Under the pieces are notes generated by a model. That model saw nothing but the letters and a program-made list of their open reading frames with translations. It had not been told where the DNA came from and searched no databases. Position numbers and translations under genes: made by a program. DNA of 64,000 nucleotides from Collinsella aerofaciens ATCC 25986. GTDB taxonomy: Bacteria; Actinomycetota; Coriobacteriia; Coriobacteriales; Coriobacteriaceae. The stretch covers positions 2,108,001 to 2,172,000 of the forward strand of contig NZ_CP048433.1 of the NCBI RefSeq assembly GCF_010509075.1, written 5' to 3'. Numbering within the stretch: the stretch's first letter is position 1; every line of letters starts with the position of its first letter. Shown piece after piece: positions 45,298 to 52,600 of the stretch.

Positions 45298-45804
45298 ATG
45301 TCCGAGATTCTGTCCGAGCGCATCCCGCTCGAGCTCGAGGGGACGCCCGTTTCGAGCATCATGATTGAAGAGCCGTTCACCTGCACGCAGGATTGCACGA
45401 TTTCCGACGTGGTGCGCATGCTCGCCGAAAACGAGGTGAGCAGCATGCCCGTAATCGATGAGCGCAACCAGGTGGTCGGGTTCATCTCCGACGGCGATGT
45501 CATGGGAGCCATCGCGCAGCATCGCGCTCACACCATCTTCACGGGCGGCGACGCGTCCATGCTGTACTTCGACGATCAGAGCCTTGAGCAGCGCATCGAA
45601 GACCTGAAGGATCGCTGCGTCATGGATTTCGCGACGCGCCAGGTAGTGTGTGCCCGTCCCGAGCAGAGCATCGCCCGCGTCGCCGCGCTGCTGGCGAAGA
45701 AGAAGTTCAAGAAGCTTCCTGTGGTTGATGACGAGGGCAAACTCGTGGGGGTCATCCGCCGCTCCGCCATCACCAAATACATCTTCGGCATCCTTTTCCA
45801 ATAG
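45298..45804 (+). CDS. CBS-domain pair protein
   Basis: 168 residues made of two CBS domains (about 17-75 and 105-165; SDVVRMLAENEVSSMPVID and ARVAALLAKKKFKKLPVVD are the two repeat cores). Such proteins bind adenine nucleotides and act as energy or redox sensors. It starts 3 bases after the exporter stop with GGAGG inside the exporter end, so both are co-translated. A role in tuning the exporter is inference. Confidence 0.88.
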   Translation: MSEILSERIPLELEGTPVSSIMIEEPFTCTQDCTISDVVRMLAENEVSSMPVIDERNQVVGFISDGDVMGAIAQHRAHTIFTGGDASMLYFDDQSLEQRIEDLKDRCVMDFATRQVVCARPEQSIARVAALLAKKKFKKLPVVDDEGKLVGVIRRSAITKYIFGILFQ

Positions 45805-45978
45805 GGGCAGGTCGCACTTGAGGCGAACATCTCGAGGCATCGAGCCAGCAACTGGACCAGACAACCTTGATACGCACACGCTTTCCCTCGATGCTTCGGT
45901 AAGGGGAGCTGCGAAAATCGCAGCACGGGTGATCGGCGCCGCGCCCCCGAAGGCAAAAGCGAACACGGGAGCGATACG

Positions 45979-46287
45979 ATGGGAAAAGTCCTGGACGAAG
46001 ATTTGGTTTATGAGATTCTCTCCGTCGTGGCAGAGATTCCGGCGGGATGCGTCGCCTCGTACGGTCAGATAGCGCGCCTCATCGGCAGGGAGAAAAACTC
46101 TCGCCTGGTCGGAGCGGTGCTGAGCGAGGCGGATCGCTACGGCGATTATCCCTGCCACCGCGTCGTCAACCACGCGGGACGCCTCGCGCCAAACTTCCCC
46201 GACCAGCGAGCACTACTGACGGAGGAAGGAGTCGCCTTCCGAGACAACGGCTGCGTCGACATGAAAAAGCACCAGTGGAACGAGTAG
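45979..46287 (+). CDS. MGMT-family alkyltransferase (Ogt-like DNA-binding domain)
   Basis: 102 residues matching only the C-terminal domain of O6-alkylguanine transferases. It contains VASYGQIARLIG with the Arg-finger helix, and YPCHRVVNHAG with the Cys acceptor in PCHR, so it may be an active transferase rather than an ATL protein (which has Trp in place of Cys). GGGAG is 7 bases before ATG 45979. A CGAGGCATCGAG inverted repeat lies in the gap before it. Confidence 0.9.
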   Translation: MGKVLDEDLVYEILSVVAEIPAGCVASYGQIARLIGREKNSRLVGAVLSEADRYGDYPCHRVVNHAGRLAPNFPDQRALLTEEGVAFRDNGCVDMKKHQWNE

Positions 46288-46500
46288 CCAGGCAGCGTAG
46301 CGTCGAAAGGAGCGACGCCACGGGGAACGACCTGCGCCCCGCCGCCGGACAACCTATGGCAAAGTGACACGTCCCACAAAGAGCGGCGCACCAGTACGAG
46401 ACACGACCGCGACGTAAAAGACCCTATGATACTCGTAAGCATCTATCTGATTGCCCGCCTCGAGGTACCCAAAGAACGAGAGATGCCGAAACCCCTAGAC

Positions 46501-46536
46501 AAAGAAAAAGGTCGGGAGCTTTTATGCTTCCGACCT
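46501..46536 (-). terminator. Terminator downstream of the tRNA remnant
   Basis: Read on the minus strand, AGGTCGGAAGC pairs with GCTCCCGACCT and runs into TTTTTCTTT. It belongs to the original tRNA gene. The stretch 46288-46500 holds no other gene that I can see. Confidence 0.85.
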
Positions 46537-46545
46537 GAAGTTTCA

Positions 46546-46590
46546 TGGTCGCGGGGGGCGGATTTGAACCACCGACCTTCGGGTTATGAG
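46546..46590 (-). tRNA. 3' half of a tRNA-Met (CAU), attachment-site remnant
   Basis: Forty-five bases on the minus strand fit a tRNA from the anticodon loop (CTCATAA) through the 3' anticodon strand, the variable loop, a T-arm with TTCAAAT loop and an acceptor strand ending in encoded CCA. The sequence upstream does not fold as a 5' half: the expected partner strands of the anticodon and acceptor stems are missing. It keeps its own terminator. This is the usual picture at one end of an element integrated in a tRNA gene. Confidence 0.85.
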
Positions 46591-46618
46591 GTCGCTACGA
46601 CGTTGTTTCATTCAGACA

Positions 46619-46721
46619 TTTCGACCCAAATTGAAGTCAATATAACTCCAGGTCATTTGATGTTTTCATAGATTTACGAAAGAAAAGTACGCGGAATAAT
46701 TCGACCCAAATTCGACCCACA
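46619..46721. repeat. Repeated TCGACCCAAATT motifs beside the att remnant
   Basis: TCGACCCAAATT occurs at 46621 and 46701 and TCGACCCAC follows at 46712. Short direct repeats between an att core and an integrase gene suit arm-type integrase sites. Confidence 0.55.
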
Positions 46722-46871
46722 ACGAGCTTGAAAGCGGTCAGGCGGAGCATTACCCTTGGGGTGTGACCCCACGCAGGGCCCACCACCAAGGGTAATGCCC
46801 ACCCGCCCCAGCCCTTTGCGCCATTCCGCGCAACCGAGCGCGATTCTCAGGCACTTCAGGCAAGGAACACG

Positions 46872-47580
46872 ATGAACGACCGACCTCTCGTCATAGGCAA
46901 AGGAACGAAGCAACGCCGCGACAAATACACGTGGCGCTACCGTCACAGCCTCGGCAAGGATCCGGTCACGGGCAAATACCGCTATTCGCCGTGGCAGACC
47001 ATACATACCACCAAAAGCCGAGAGGTCGACGCCGCACTCGAAGCCTACAAGGCAGAACTCAACAGCGGCACCTACGTCCAAAAATCGAGGGACACCGTCG
47101 GCTCGTACGCAAAAAAGTTCCACGACAACCGCGAAGGAACCATCACGCCGCTCGCCTACTCGACATCCTACTCAATCGAGAACCGGACGCGCACATCACA
47201 TGCGTGATGCTCATGCTCGACACCGACATGAGAAGGGCGGAAGCCCTCGGGATGACGTGGTCCGATGTCTCCGTCGAGAACAGAAGCATCCTCATTGAGC
47301 AGCAGTTCGCGGCCGATCGAAGCGTTCGCTCGCCCAAAAGCAAGAAAAGCGTGCGGAGGATCTCGATAAGCGAGACGCTGACGTCGTATCTCGAATTCTG
47401 GAAAAAGGAGCAGGCCCGCGAAATGGAAGCCTTCGGCCTGGAACAAGTCAAAGGCACTCCGCTCGTCCACTCATTCGAACGAACGAAAGACAGGCATCCC
47501 CAAGTCAACTTCATGGACCTGAATGGGTTTTCGCGCTGGTTCAGAAACTTCAGCGTCGAGAACGGGTTCGGCAAGTTCGA
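46872..47580 (+). pseudogene. Broken tyrosine recombinase/integrase
   Basis: Residues 1-111 from ATG 46872 form the AP2-like arm-binding start of a phage/ICE integrase (DKYTWRYRHSLGKDPVTGKYRY, split here by family layout into DNA-binding strands) and then hit a stop at 47207. From about 47200 a different frame continues with the catalytic domain (LDTDMRRAEALGMTW with the first catalytic Arg; LEFWKKEQAREMEAFG). The core-binding domain between them is missing, and after GFGKFEG (about 47577) the expected His-x-x-Arg and Tyr boxes are gone. At least one internal deletion and one 3' replacement are needed. It cannot be active. Confidence 0.85.
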
Positions 47581-48226
47581 AGGCGTTCGAACATACCATT
47601 ATGTGAAGGAAACTGTCGACGGGGAAACGATTTCGAAGCGTTATGAGCATAAAGAGTGGCTCGAATTGAGGGATTACCTCAGGAAGCATCCCAAGGTTCG
47701 CGAGGCGAGGCATATCAGCACATATGAGAGCGAGCACCTTCCTTACGGATATTCGGGCCTATCGAGCCACACCGCTACTGCCGCTACTGCCCGCTACTGC
47801 CTGCCAGCTTCCGAACCAGCGGGCGGTAGCAGCACCCCGAACATCTCGCCGACAGCGCAGAGAGTCGTCGACCTGGCGGCCAAGGCCGACATCGAGGACG
47901 TGATGCTGTGCGACCTGCCCGGTGTCCTGTCCTTCCTAGGGCTGCCACCTGAGACGGAGATGCCGCCGGGCAACAAGGGGAAGACGAAGCTCAAGAAGCT
48001 CTACAGGAAGGTGGCGCCGAACAAGGCATACCACTCCGGCGAGCGCGCCAAGGATTTGATCTCGCACCTCGACATGGCAGAGATCAGGGCATCGGCGCCC
48101 GTCCAAGAATTGGGATGCAGTTCAATACGAGCTCGGGGCTCTTTTCGTCTAGATTGGGGACGCATGGCCGGACGAAAACAATTTGCGTCTGGTAATAAGC
48201 GTACGAAAGCGCAATTTACGTCTTAA
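47581..48226 (+). other. Open frame of unknown origin fused to the integrase remnant
   Basis: The catalytic-domain frame stays open for about 215 codons after the integrase similarity ends. It has KEWLELRDYLRKHPKVREARH, then a low-complexity region with CGCTACTGC repeated three times near 47772, then a Lys-rich part (GKTKLKKLYRKVAPNK). I recognise no family and no start codon with a ribosome site; I read it as a patchwork of element debris rather than a gene. Confidence 0.4.
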
Positions 48227-48297
48227 TTCCGTACGCAAATCAAGACGAAAATCGTTTACGTCTGCTTTAAATCCGTACGAAAACGGTTTTCGTCTTG
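48141..48297. repeat. Cluster of short alternating GACGAAA/TTTACGTCT repeats
   Basis: About ten copies of a 9-10 base unit in both orientations: TTTTCGTCT (48142), GGACGAAAAC (48170), TTTGCGTCT (48182), GTACGAAA (48201), TTTACGTCTT (48215), CGTACGCAAA (48230), AGACGAAAAT (48243), TTTACGTCT (48256), CGTACGAAAAC (48274) and TTTTCGTCTT (48287). They lie between the integrase debris and the 3' end of the ATPase gene. Confidence 0.7.
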
Positions 48298-48314
48298 CAG
48301 GGCAGTTGCCGTTT

Positions 48315-49406
48315 CTACAGTTCAACTTCCAGTTCGGCTTTGTGCTCGTAGAGGTAGTCGCGCATGTAGGGGATGGCAAATGAGACCTTGCCGTACGAGG
48401 GAGCCTCGATAATCGATTCTCTTAACAGGCGGCTGCGGACGGAACTCACCTGTTGAGGCGTTTTGTTTAGGGCATCGGCAACCATGCTGGTCGAGCTCGT
48501 CTGCCCCAAAGATGCCATGCTCAGCAGATAAGCGATGCACGTGGGCGGAATGCGCTGTAGCGCGGGCTCAATCACCATGGCACAGAAGCGTTCGCGTGCC
48601 GTTGTAATGCCGCGCTCGGCTTCTTCTTCTCCAATAATCGGTGTATGTGCGCGTCTTGCCAACTGCCATGCGTAGTATCCAACGAGTTGGATCATGAAAG
48701 GATAGCCTTGCGTTGCCTCGGCAAGTTGGCCGGCAATACCTGGCTGCAACTCCATGCCAGACGCTTCAATGGTTTCCTCGAGGGAGTACGACACTTCGGT
48801 TACTGCCACAGCCTTCAGGTCAAAGGGGAGGGCACGGCGCAAAAACGTAAGTGTCTTTCCGTTGATGATGCTTTCAATCATCGAAGGCAGCCCAGCAAAA
48901 ACAAAGGCGATATCAAGGTCTTCGCCGATAACCTGCTGAATCGCAATGGAGAGCGTTCGGACCTCATCGAGCTCTGCGTCTTGAACCTCGTCGAGAGTGA
49001 TGAGCAGGCCATTTCCATTCTTGGATATTGTCTGTCTCATGGCGTCGCGTAGCGATGGGCCGATTCGCTCAATATCTATGCTGCCGATGGATATGCCAGC
49101 TACGGTGGGCTCAAATCTGGCGTGTTTGGCCTGGAATTTGGGCTGCAACTGTTCGAGAATGCGCTGGCAAAGTCCCTCGGTTGCGACCTCTTTTATGACC
49201 GTCCAGCCACGGCTTTGCGCCAAACGTGAGCACTCGTCAAGGAGGACCGTCTTGCCCGTTCCACGGACGCCGGCTATGCGCATTAGGCGCCCAGGGGCAC
49301 CAGGCCCGTTGGTGAGGCCTTCATTGAATTCTTCGAGCACATCTTCGCGGCCGATAATCGTGGGAGGTGTTTTACCTGCTGTGGGCTTAAAAGGGTTTGT
49401 TTGCAT
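48315..49406 (-). CDS. AAA-type ATPase with C-terminal winged helix
   Basis: 363 residues. Walker A GVRGTGKTVLLDE (about 46), Walker B LLITLDEVQDAELDE (about 134), a sensor-like FVFAGLPSMIE, and a C-terminal winged-helix region (ALNKTPQQVSSVRSRLL). Proteins of this form are frequent in gut anaerobes as lone ATPases without a known partner; some belong to mobile elements. ATG 49406 is chosen because AAAGGTGG precedes it by 5 bases. Seven 10-bp repeats lie 15-84 bases upstream in the promoter region. Function unknown. Confidence 0.82.
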   Translation of the reverse strand: MQTNPFKPTAGKTPPTIIGREDVLEEFNEGLTNGPGAPGRLMRIAGVRGTGKTVLLDECSRLAQSRGWTVIKEVATEGLCQRILEQLQPKFQAKHARFEPTVAGISIGSIDIERIGPSLRDAMRQTISKNGNGLLITLDEVQDAELDEVRTLSIAIQQVIGEDLDIAFVFAGLPSMIESIINGKTLTFLRRALPFDLKAVAVTEVSYSLEETIEASGMELQPGIAGQLAEATQGYPFMIQLVGYYAWQLARRAHTPIIGEEEAERGITTARERFCAMVIEPALQRIPPTCIAYLLSMASLGQTSSTSMVADALNKTPQQVSSVRSRLLRESIIEAPSYGKVSFAIPYMRDYLYEHKAELEVEL

Positions 49407-49420
49407 GTGAGCCACCTTTG

Positions 49421-49490
49421 CTCAAGATATAGCAAGATATAGCAAAGTATAGCAAGATATAGCAAAGTATAGTGAGATATAGCAACGTAT
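49421..49490. repeat. Seven tandem 10-bp repeats (AGCAAGATAT/AGCAAAGTAT)
   Basis: Seven units of 10 bp follow each other without gaps; two variants alternate, giving a 20-bp higher unit. On the minus strand they repeat TATACT- and TTGCTA-like hexamers in front of the ATPase gene. Confidence 0.9.
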
Positions 49491-49519
49491 AGCGCTGTTC
49501 GCGGGTTCTTACGGTGGTG

Positions 49520-50200
49520 CTATTTTCCGAATGCCGCGCGGATAAAGCGCTGGGCGAACAGCTTGTTGGCGACGTTGATGACATGGCCCAGGAACAGTGC
49601 CGAGATGGCGGTCGTGACGCCAAAGCCGCCCAGGTTGTACATAAAGATCAGCGACAACGCGAGCGAGGCGGCGACATGTGAGCAGTCAAACACGACTTTT
49701 ACGTCACCAAAGCGGCGTTTAAGCTTTTCGGCAATGACTTGCACCAAGCCGTCGGGCGCGTTGGGGACAACGCCCATGTTGACGACGAGACTTACGCCAA
49801 ATGCGGTGACAGCGAGGGAGAGCAGCATGGTCGCAATCTGTGTGGGGAGTGCCGTGGGATGCAGTGGGTTGACCGCCATGAAGAGGTCGGTCAAGCCGCC
49901 AATCAGCGTTGAGAAGAACAACTCGAGCAGGATGCGCGGCTGGAACTCGCTTCGCAAGATGGCTAATTGCGCCACGATGTAGGCGACGTAGGTTGCGGTG
50001 ATCCAAAAGCCGAGCGTCTTGCCAGTGAGCATGGATAGGGTTGTGGCAAAGCACGTGAGCGCGGCGACGCCCAGGCCGGATGCCGTCTGGAGACTCATAC
50101 CGAGTGCCAGTACTGCAACGCCCACCAGATACATCAGCATTCTGATGACGGTATGGCACCAGTCGATGTTCTCGCCATGCATGATGATGAGCGGTCGCAT
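49520..50200 (-). CDS. YczE/YitT-family membrane protein
   Basis: 226 residues, five to six predicted helices, with GMSLQTASGLGVAAL near the N-terminus and VVNMGVVPNAPDGLVQVIAEKLKRRFGDVK, the two landmark segments of the YitT/YczE group. No transport substrate is established for the group. Its transcript has a LacI-type operator, leader element A and leader element B in front, the same signals as the kdgK and kdgA genes, so it is probably part of KDG metabolism, perhaps an uptake or export protein. AAAGGA lies 11 bases before ATG 50200. Confidence 0.8.
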   Translation of the reverse strand: MRPLIIMHGENIDWCHTVIRMLMYLVGVAVLALGMSLQTASGLGVAALTCFATTLSMLTGKTLGFWITATYVAYIVAQLAILRSEFQPRILLELFFSTLIGGLTDLFMAVNPLHPTALPTQIATMLLSLAVTAFGVSLVVNMGVVPNAPDGLVQVIAEKLKRRFGDVKVVFDCSHVAASLALSLIFMYNLGGFGVTTAISALFLGHVINVANKLFAQRFIRAAFGK

Positions 50201-50227
50201 GTTGCTACCCGTCCTTTCGGTTGTGTG

Positions 50228-50342
50228 AAAAAGCTGACCCGGGCCGGCAAAAGAGGGTTATCGGAGGCACTGCTGCAAAAGCAGAAAAGCCGGCCCCACG
50301 GTCAGTCGTCTAGGAAGTGTCTCGCTGTGCCGGAATGGGACT
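50228..50342 (-). ncRNA. Leader element B, copy 1 (structured RNA candidate)
   Basis: Read on the minus strand it begins AGTCCCATTCCGG and contains AGTGCCTCCGATAACC, both identical in the copy at 52399-52516. Three stems can form: CTGACC/GGGTCAG-type P1, GGGCCGGC/GCCGGCCC P2 and a GCTG-type P3. P1, P2 and P3 differ in sequence from the other copy but pair in both, which is covariation. P1 is followed by CTTTTT here. It ends 28 bases before the YitT start. Confidence 0.65.
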
Positions 50343-50379
50343 AAAGGTCCAACGAGACGGGAAGAAAGCAAATGGCATT

Positions 50380-50437
50380 GCGTGGGCGATAAGATGCCAA
50401 GATGGTAGGGGGCGTCTTAGCATCATATTGCCCACGC
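50380..50437 (-). ncRNA. Leader element A, copy 1 (hairpin)
   Basis: A long hairpin with GCGTGGGC/GCCCACGC base, an imperfect middle and an AAGATG/CGTCTT top closing an 8-base loop (GTAGGGGG on the + strand). The copy at 53678-53735 has the same top and loop but a different, perfectly paired lower stem. It lies just downstream of the LacI-2 operator in the leader of the YitT gene. Confidence 0.65.
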
Positions 50438-50438
50438 T

Positions 50439-50475
50439 CAACGAAATCGGTTTCGTTTGAGCCTAAGTATACGAC
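50439..50475 (-). promoter_or_regulatory. LacI-2 type operator and promoter of the YitT gene
   Basis: AACGAAATCGGTTTCGTT (50440-50457) is an inverted repeat with a CG centre. On the minus strand a TATACT -10 box lies at about 50465-50470, upstream of the operator, so a bound repressor would block elongation or start. The same pair of signals precedes kdgK. Confidence 0.7.
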
Positions 50476-50508
50476 GGGATTTTATTTGCGAAGAGAAAAA
50501 CAATAAAA

Positions 50509-50524
50509 AGGTGAACGTTCACCT
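50509..50524. promoter_or_regulatory. Uronate operator between the YitT and GntR genes
   Basis: Perfect palindrome AGGTGAACGTTCACCT, identical to the one before uxaC, about 40 bases upstream of the YitT promoter. Confidence 0.8.
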
Positions 50525-50547
50525 AATTGCAACAACTCGTTGGCTGT

Positions 50548-50614
50548 AGTTGCGGTGGAATAGTTCCTGTTTTTGCTGCTGAAGGCCTTGAACAGGAACT
50601 ATTCCACCGCAACT
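50548..50614. repeat. AGTTGCGG palindrome, copy 3
   Basis: Perfect 24-bp arms (AGTTGCGGTGGAATAGTTCC start) around an 18-base loop, the most regular copy of the family. A lone arm, AGTTGCGGTGAAATA, lies at 51393-51408. Confidence 0.85.
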
Positions 50615-50686
50615 TATGATGGGGCGGGGGATGCGATAGTATTGCATGGTGGTATTCGATTAACCGAGGCTTCATCCGAGGGCTTT

Positions 50687-51379
50687 ATGGAACAGCACCA
50701 GCATTATCAGAGCCTGCAAGATCAGGCATACAACGCATTGCGCTCCAAGATCATCTATGCCGAGCTCAAGCCCGGCACGCGCCTTTCGGCGATTGGTCTG
50801 GAAAAGGAGACGGGAATCGGGCGCACGCCCATTCGCGAGTCCTTTGTGCGCCTGCGCGAGCAGGAGCTGGTGGAAACGCGTCCCAAAAGCGGGACCTACG
50901 TTTCTAAGATCAGCATGGAACGCGCCGAGAATGCTTGTTTCTTGCGCGAGAAACTCGAGAGAAGCGTGCTTATTAAATGCTGTTCGGCCGCCTCGCCCGA
51001 GCAAAAGCATCGGCTTGAGCAGATTCTTGCCGAGTCCGAGTCGCTCGACCATAGCGAAACGCGTTGCTTTTTCGACCTGGATAACCTGTTCCATGAGACG
51101 TGTTTCGTGATTGCCGGCCGTCACATGTTGTGGGATTGGATGAAGAGCGTCAACACGCATTTTGAGCGATACAACTGGTTGCGCATGGTGTCGCAGGATC
51201 TGGATTGGGAGCCGATTCGTCGGCAGCATCGCCGGATTCTCGAGGCCATTAAGAGGGGCGATACCGATGCGGCGAGTTATCTGGCAGAGACGCACTTGCA
51301 CCTGATGCCCGAGGAGCAGGGCCCGGTTATCGCCTTGCATCCCGACTATTTTGAGCTGTCCAAAGACTCGTTCATCTAA
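50687..51379 (+). CDS. GntR-family (FCD) transcriptional regulator
   Basis: 230 residues: winged helix (LEKETGIGRTPIRESFVRL, about 38-56) and an all-helical FCD domain with the metal/ligand Asp and His (DLDNLFHETCF, QHRRILEAIKRGD). It is only distantly similar to the GntR protein at 38630. ATG 50687 has GAGGG close by; the frame is open further upstream through the palindrome, which I do not take as coding. Placed between uronate genes, it may sense a uronate or KDG. Confidence 0.86.
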   Translation: MEQHQHYQSLQDQAYNALRSKIIYAELKPGTRLSAIGLEKETGIGRTPIRESFVRLREQELVETRPKSGTYVSKISMERAENACFLREKLERSVLIKCCSAASPEQKHRLEQILAESESLDHSETRCFFDLDNLFHETCFVIAGRHMLWDWMKSVNTHFERYNWLRMVSQDLDWEPIRRQHRRILEAIKRGDTDAASYLAETHLHLMPEEQGPVIALHPDYFELSKDSFI

Positions 51380-51422
51380 TCAATCCCCATATAAGTTGCG
51401 GTGAAATAGGGGCACGAAAAAG

Positions 51423-51487
51423 CTGCGGCGCCGCTTGGAGGAAAAGACCGGAAGCAAGGGTCCATTCCTCCAGACGGCACCGCAGCA
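51423..51487 (+). terminator. Hairpin after the GntR gene
   Basis: CTGCGG, GCCG and GGAGGAA pair with TTCCTCC, CGGC and CCGCAG; AGTTTTGG follows. Confidence 0.6.
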
Positions 51488-51549
51488 GTTTTGGTGGCTC
51501 GGCTTTTGTCGAAGTGGCTTAGTTGAGCGCGACGGCCAGCCGAGTAGGC

Positions 51550-51650
51550 AAAGCGGCTTGGAGGCGTGTCGCTTCCGTCACGTTCTATCAGCATACAAGA
51601 CGGTTTTGGTTCTTGTTCGTGACGGAAACGGCGCGCTTCCGAGCCGCTTT
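51550..51650. repeat. Large imperfect inverted repeat
   Basis: Arms of 33 bases (51550-51582 and 51618-51650) match at 28 positions. The 35-base centre is AT-richer. It is not followed by a T-run and resembles none of the other repeat families in the window. Confidence 0.7.
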
Positions 51651-51655
51651 AAAAG

Positions 51656-51687
51656 AAAGGGGGCGAGGTCTAGGGCACGCCCCCTTT
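51656..51687 (-). terminator. Terminator of kdgA
   Basis: AAAGGGGGCG pairs with CGCCCCCTTT; read on the minus strand it follows the kdgA stop. Confidence 0.8.
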
Positions 51688-51705
51688 CACGATAGAGAGC
51701 TAAAC

Positions 51706-52347
51706 CTAGCCGCGGACCTTCTTGACGACGTCCATGGCCTCGCGGGCGATCTGCTCGACCTTGGAGAAGTCGCCGTCGGCAAACAGGGCCGGCTTGACCA
51801 TCCAGGTGCCACCGCAGGCGATGATGGCGGAGGAGCTCAGGTACTCCTCGACGTTGGCGGTGCTCACGCCGCCGGTAGGCATAAAGCGGTGACCGACAAA
51901 CGGAGCGGCGAGGGCCTTGATGGTGTTCAGGCCGCCATACTGGGACGCGGGGAAGAACTTGGTGACCTTGAGGCCCAGGTTTTCGGCTGCGGTGACCTCG
52001 GAGGGGGTCACGGTGCCGGGAAGGACGGGCAGCTCGATGTCGATGCAATGCTTCACGACGTCCTCGTTGTAACCCGGGGAGACGATGAACTTGGCACCGG
52101 CGGCGCGGGCCTGCTCAACCTGCTCGACGGTCAGGACAGTGCCGGCGCCAACGCACATCTCGGGCTCGGCCTCGGCCATAGCGGCGATGCACTCGGCGGC
52201 GCAGGCGGTGCGGAAGGTGACCTCGGCGGACTTCATGCCAGCTGCCATAAGAGCGTGGGCGAGCGGGGCGGCGTCCTCGACCTTGTCGAGCACAACGACC
52301 GGCACGATGCCCAGGGACTCAAGCGTGGTGTAGAACTGATCGAACAT
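51706..52347 (-). CDS. kdgA: 2-dehydro-3-deoxyphosphogluconate aldolase
   Basis: Splits KDPG into pyruvate and glyceraldehyde 3-phosphate. 213 residues with the class I aldolase landmarks: AEVTFRT with the catalytic Glu, CVGAGTVLT, the Schiff-base Lys in LKVTKFFPAS and the phosphate loop FMPTGGVS. ATG 52347 follows GAAAGGAAC. It is the second gene of the kdgK-kdgA unit but has a 253-base gap in front that contains leader element B. Confidence 0.95.
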   Translation of the reverse strand: MFDQFYTTLESLGIVPVVVLDKVEDAAPLAHALMAAGMKSAEVTFRTACAAECIAAMAEAEPEMCVGAGTVLTVEQVEQARAAGAKFIVSPGYNEDVVKHCIDIELPVLPGTVTPSEVTAAENLGLKVTKFFPASQYGGLNTIKALAAPFVGHRFMPTGGVSTANVEEYLSSSAIIACGGTWMVKPALFADGDFSKVEQIAREAMDVVKKVRG

Positions 52348-52398
52348 GATGTTCCTTTCGATGTGTGGCGCGCATGGGCACGTGATTACCAAATGTGC

Positions 52399-52516
52399 TG
52401 GTCAGGAGCCGATTTTGGATTGGTTATCGGAGGCACTGCTTGGGGTTCAAGCAATTCCAAAACCGGCTGCTCGACCAGTCATGTAGGGAATGCCAGGCAA
52501 AACCGGAATGGGACTG
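52399..52516 (-). ncRNA. Leader element B, copy 2 (structured RNA candidate)
   Basis: Lies between kdgK and kdgA, ending 52 bases before the kdgA start. It shares AGTCCCATTCCGG and AGTGCCTCCGATAACC exactly with copy 1. P1 is CTGGTC/GACCAG (CTGACC/GGTCAG in copy 1), P2 is AGCCG-type with TTTTGG/CCAAAA, and P3 is GCTT/AAGC. The paired parts differ while pairing is kept. Confidence 0.65.
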
Positions 52517-52600
52517 GTGGTTTTGCCCGGCCGGAGGAATCGGGGAGCGGGCCGCAGGGGTATGGGATTGGAAAGCTGCGGCCCGCGGAATGGAGACGGA

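Noticed and set aside
48140-48300. CRISPR array
   Set aside because: The repeats are too short, alternate in orientation and have no regular spacers.
49421-49490. CRISPR or coding tandem repeat
   Set aside because: The 10-bp units abut without spacers and the frame is not open through the block.
50573-50686. N-terminal extension of the GntR protein through the palindrome
   Set aside because: The extra residues come from the repeat arm and are not part of the family; ATG 50687 gives the normal length.
52399-52516. Assignment of element B to a known riboswitch (TPP, cobalamin, glycine, SAM, THF, ZTP, fluoride)
   Set aside because: None of the conserved core sequences of these classes that I know is present; left as a candidate of unknown class.
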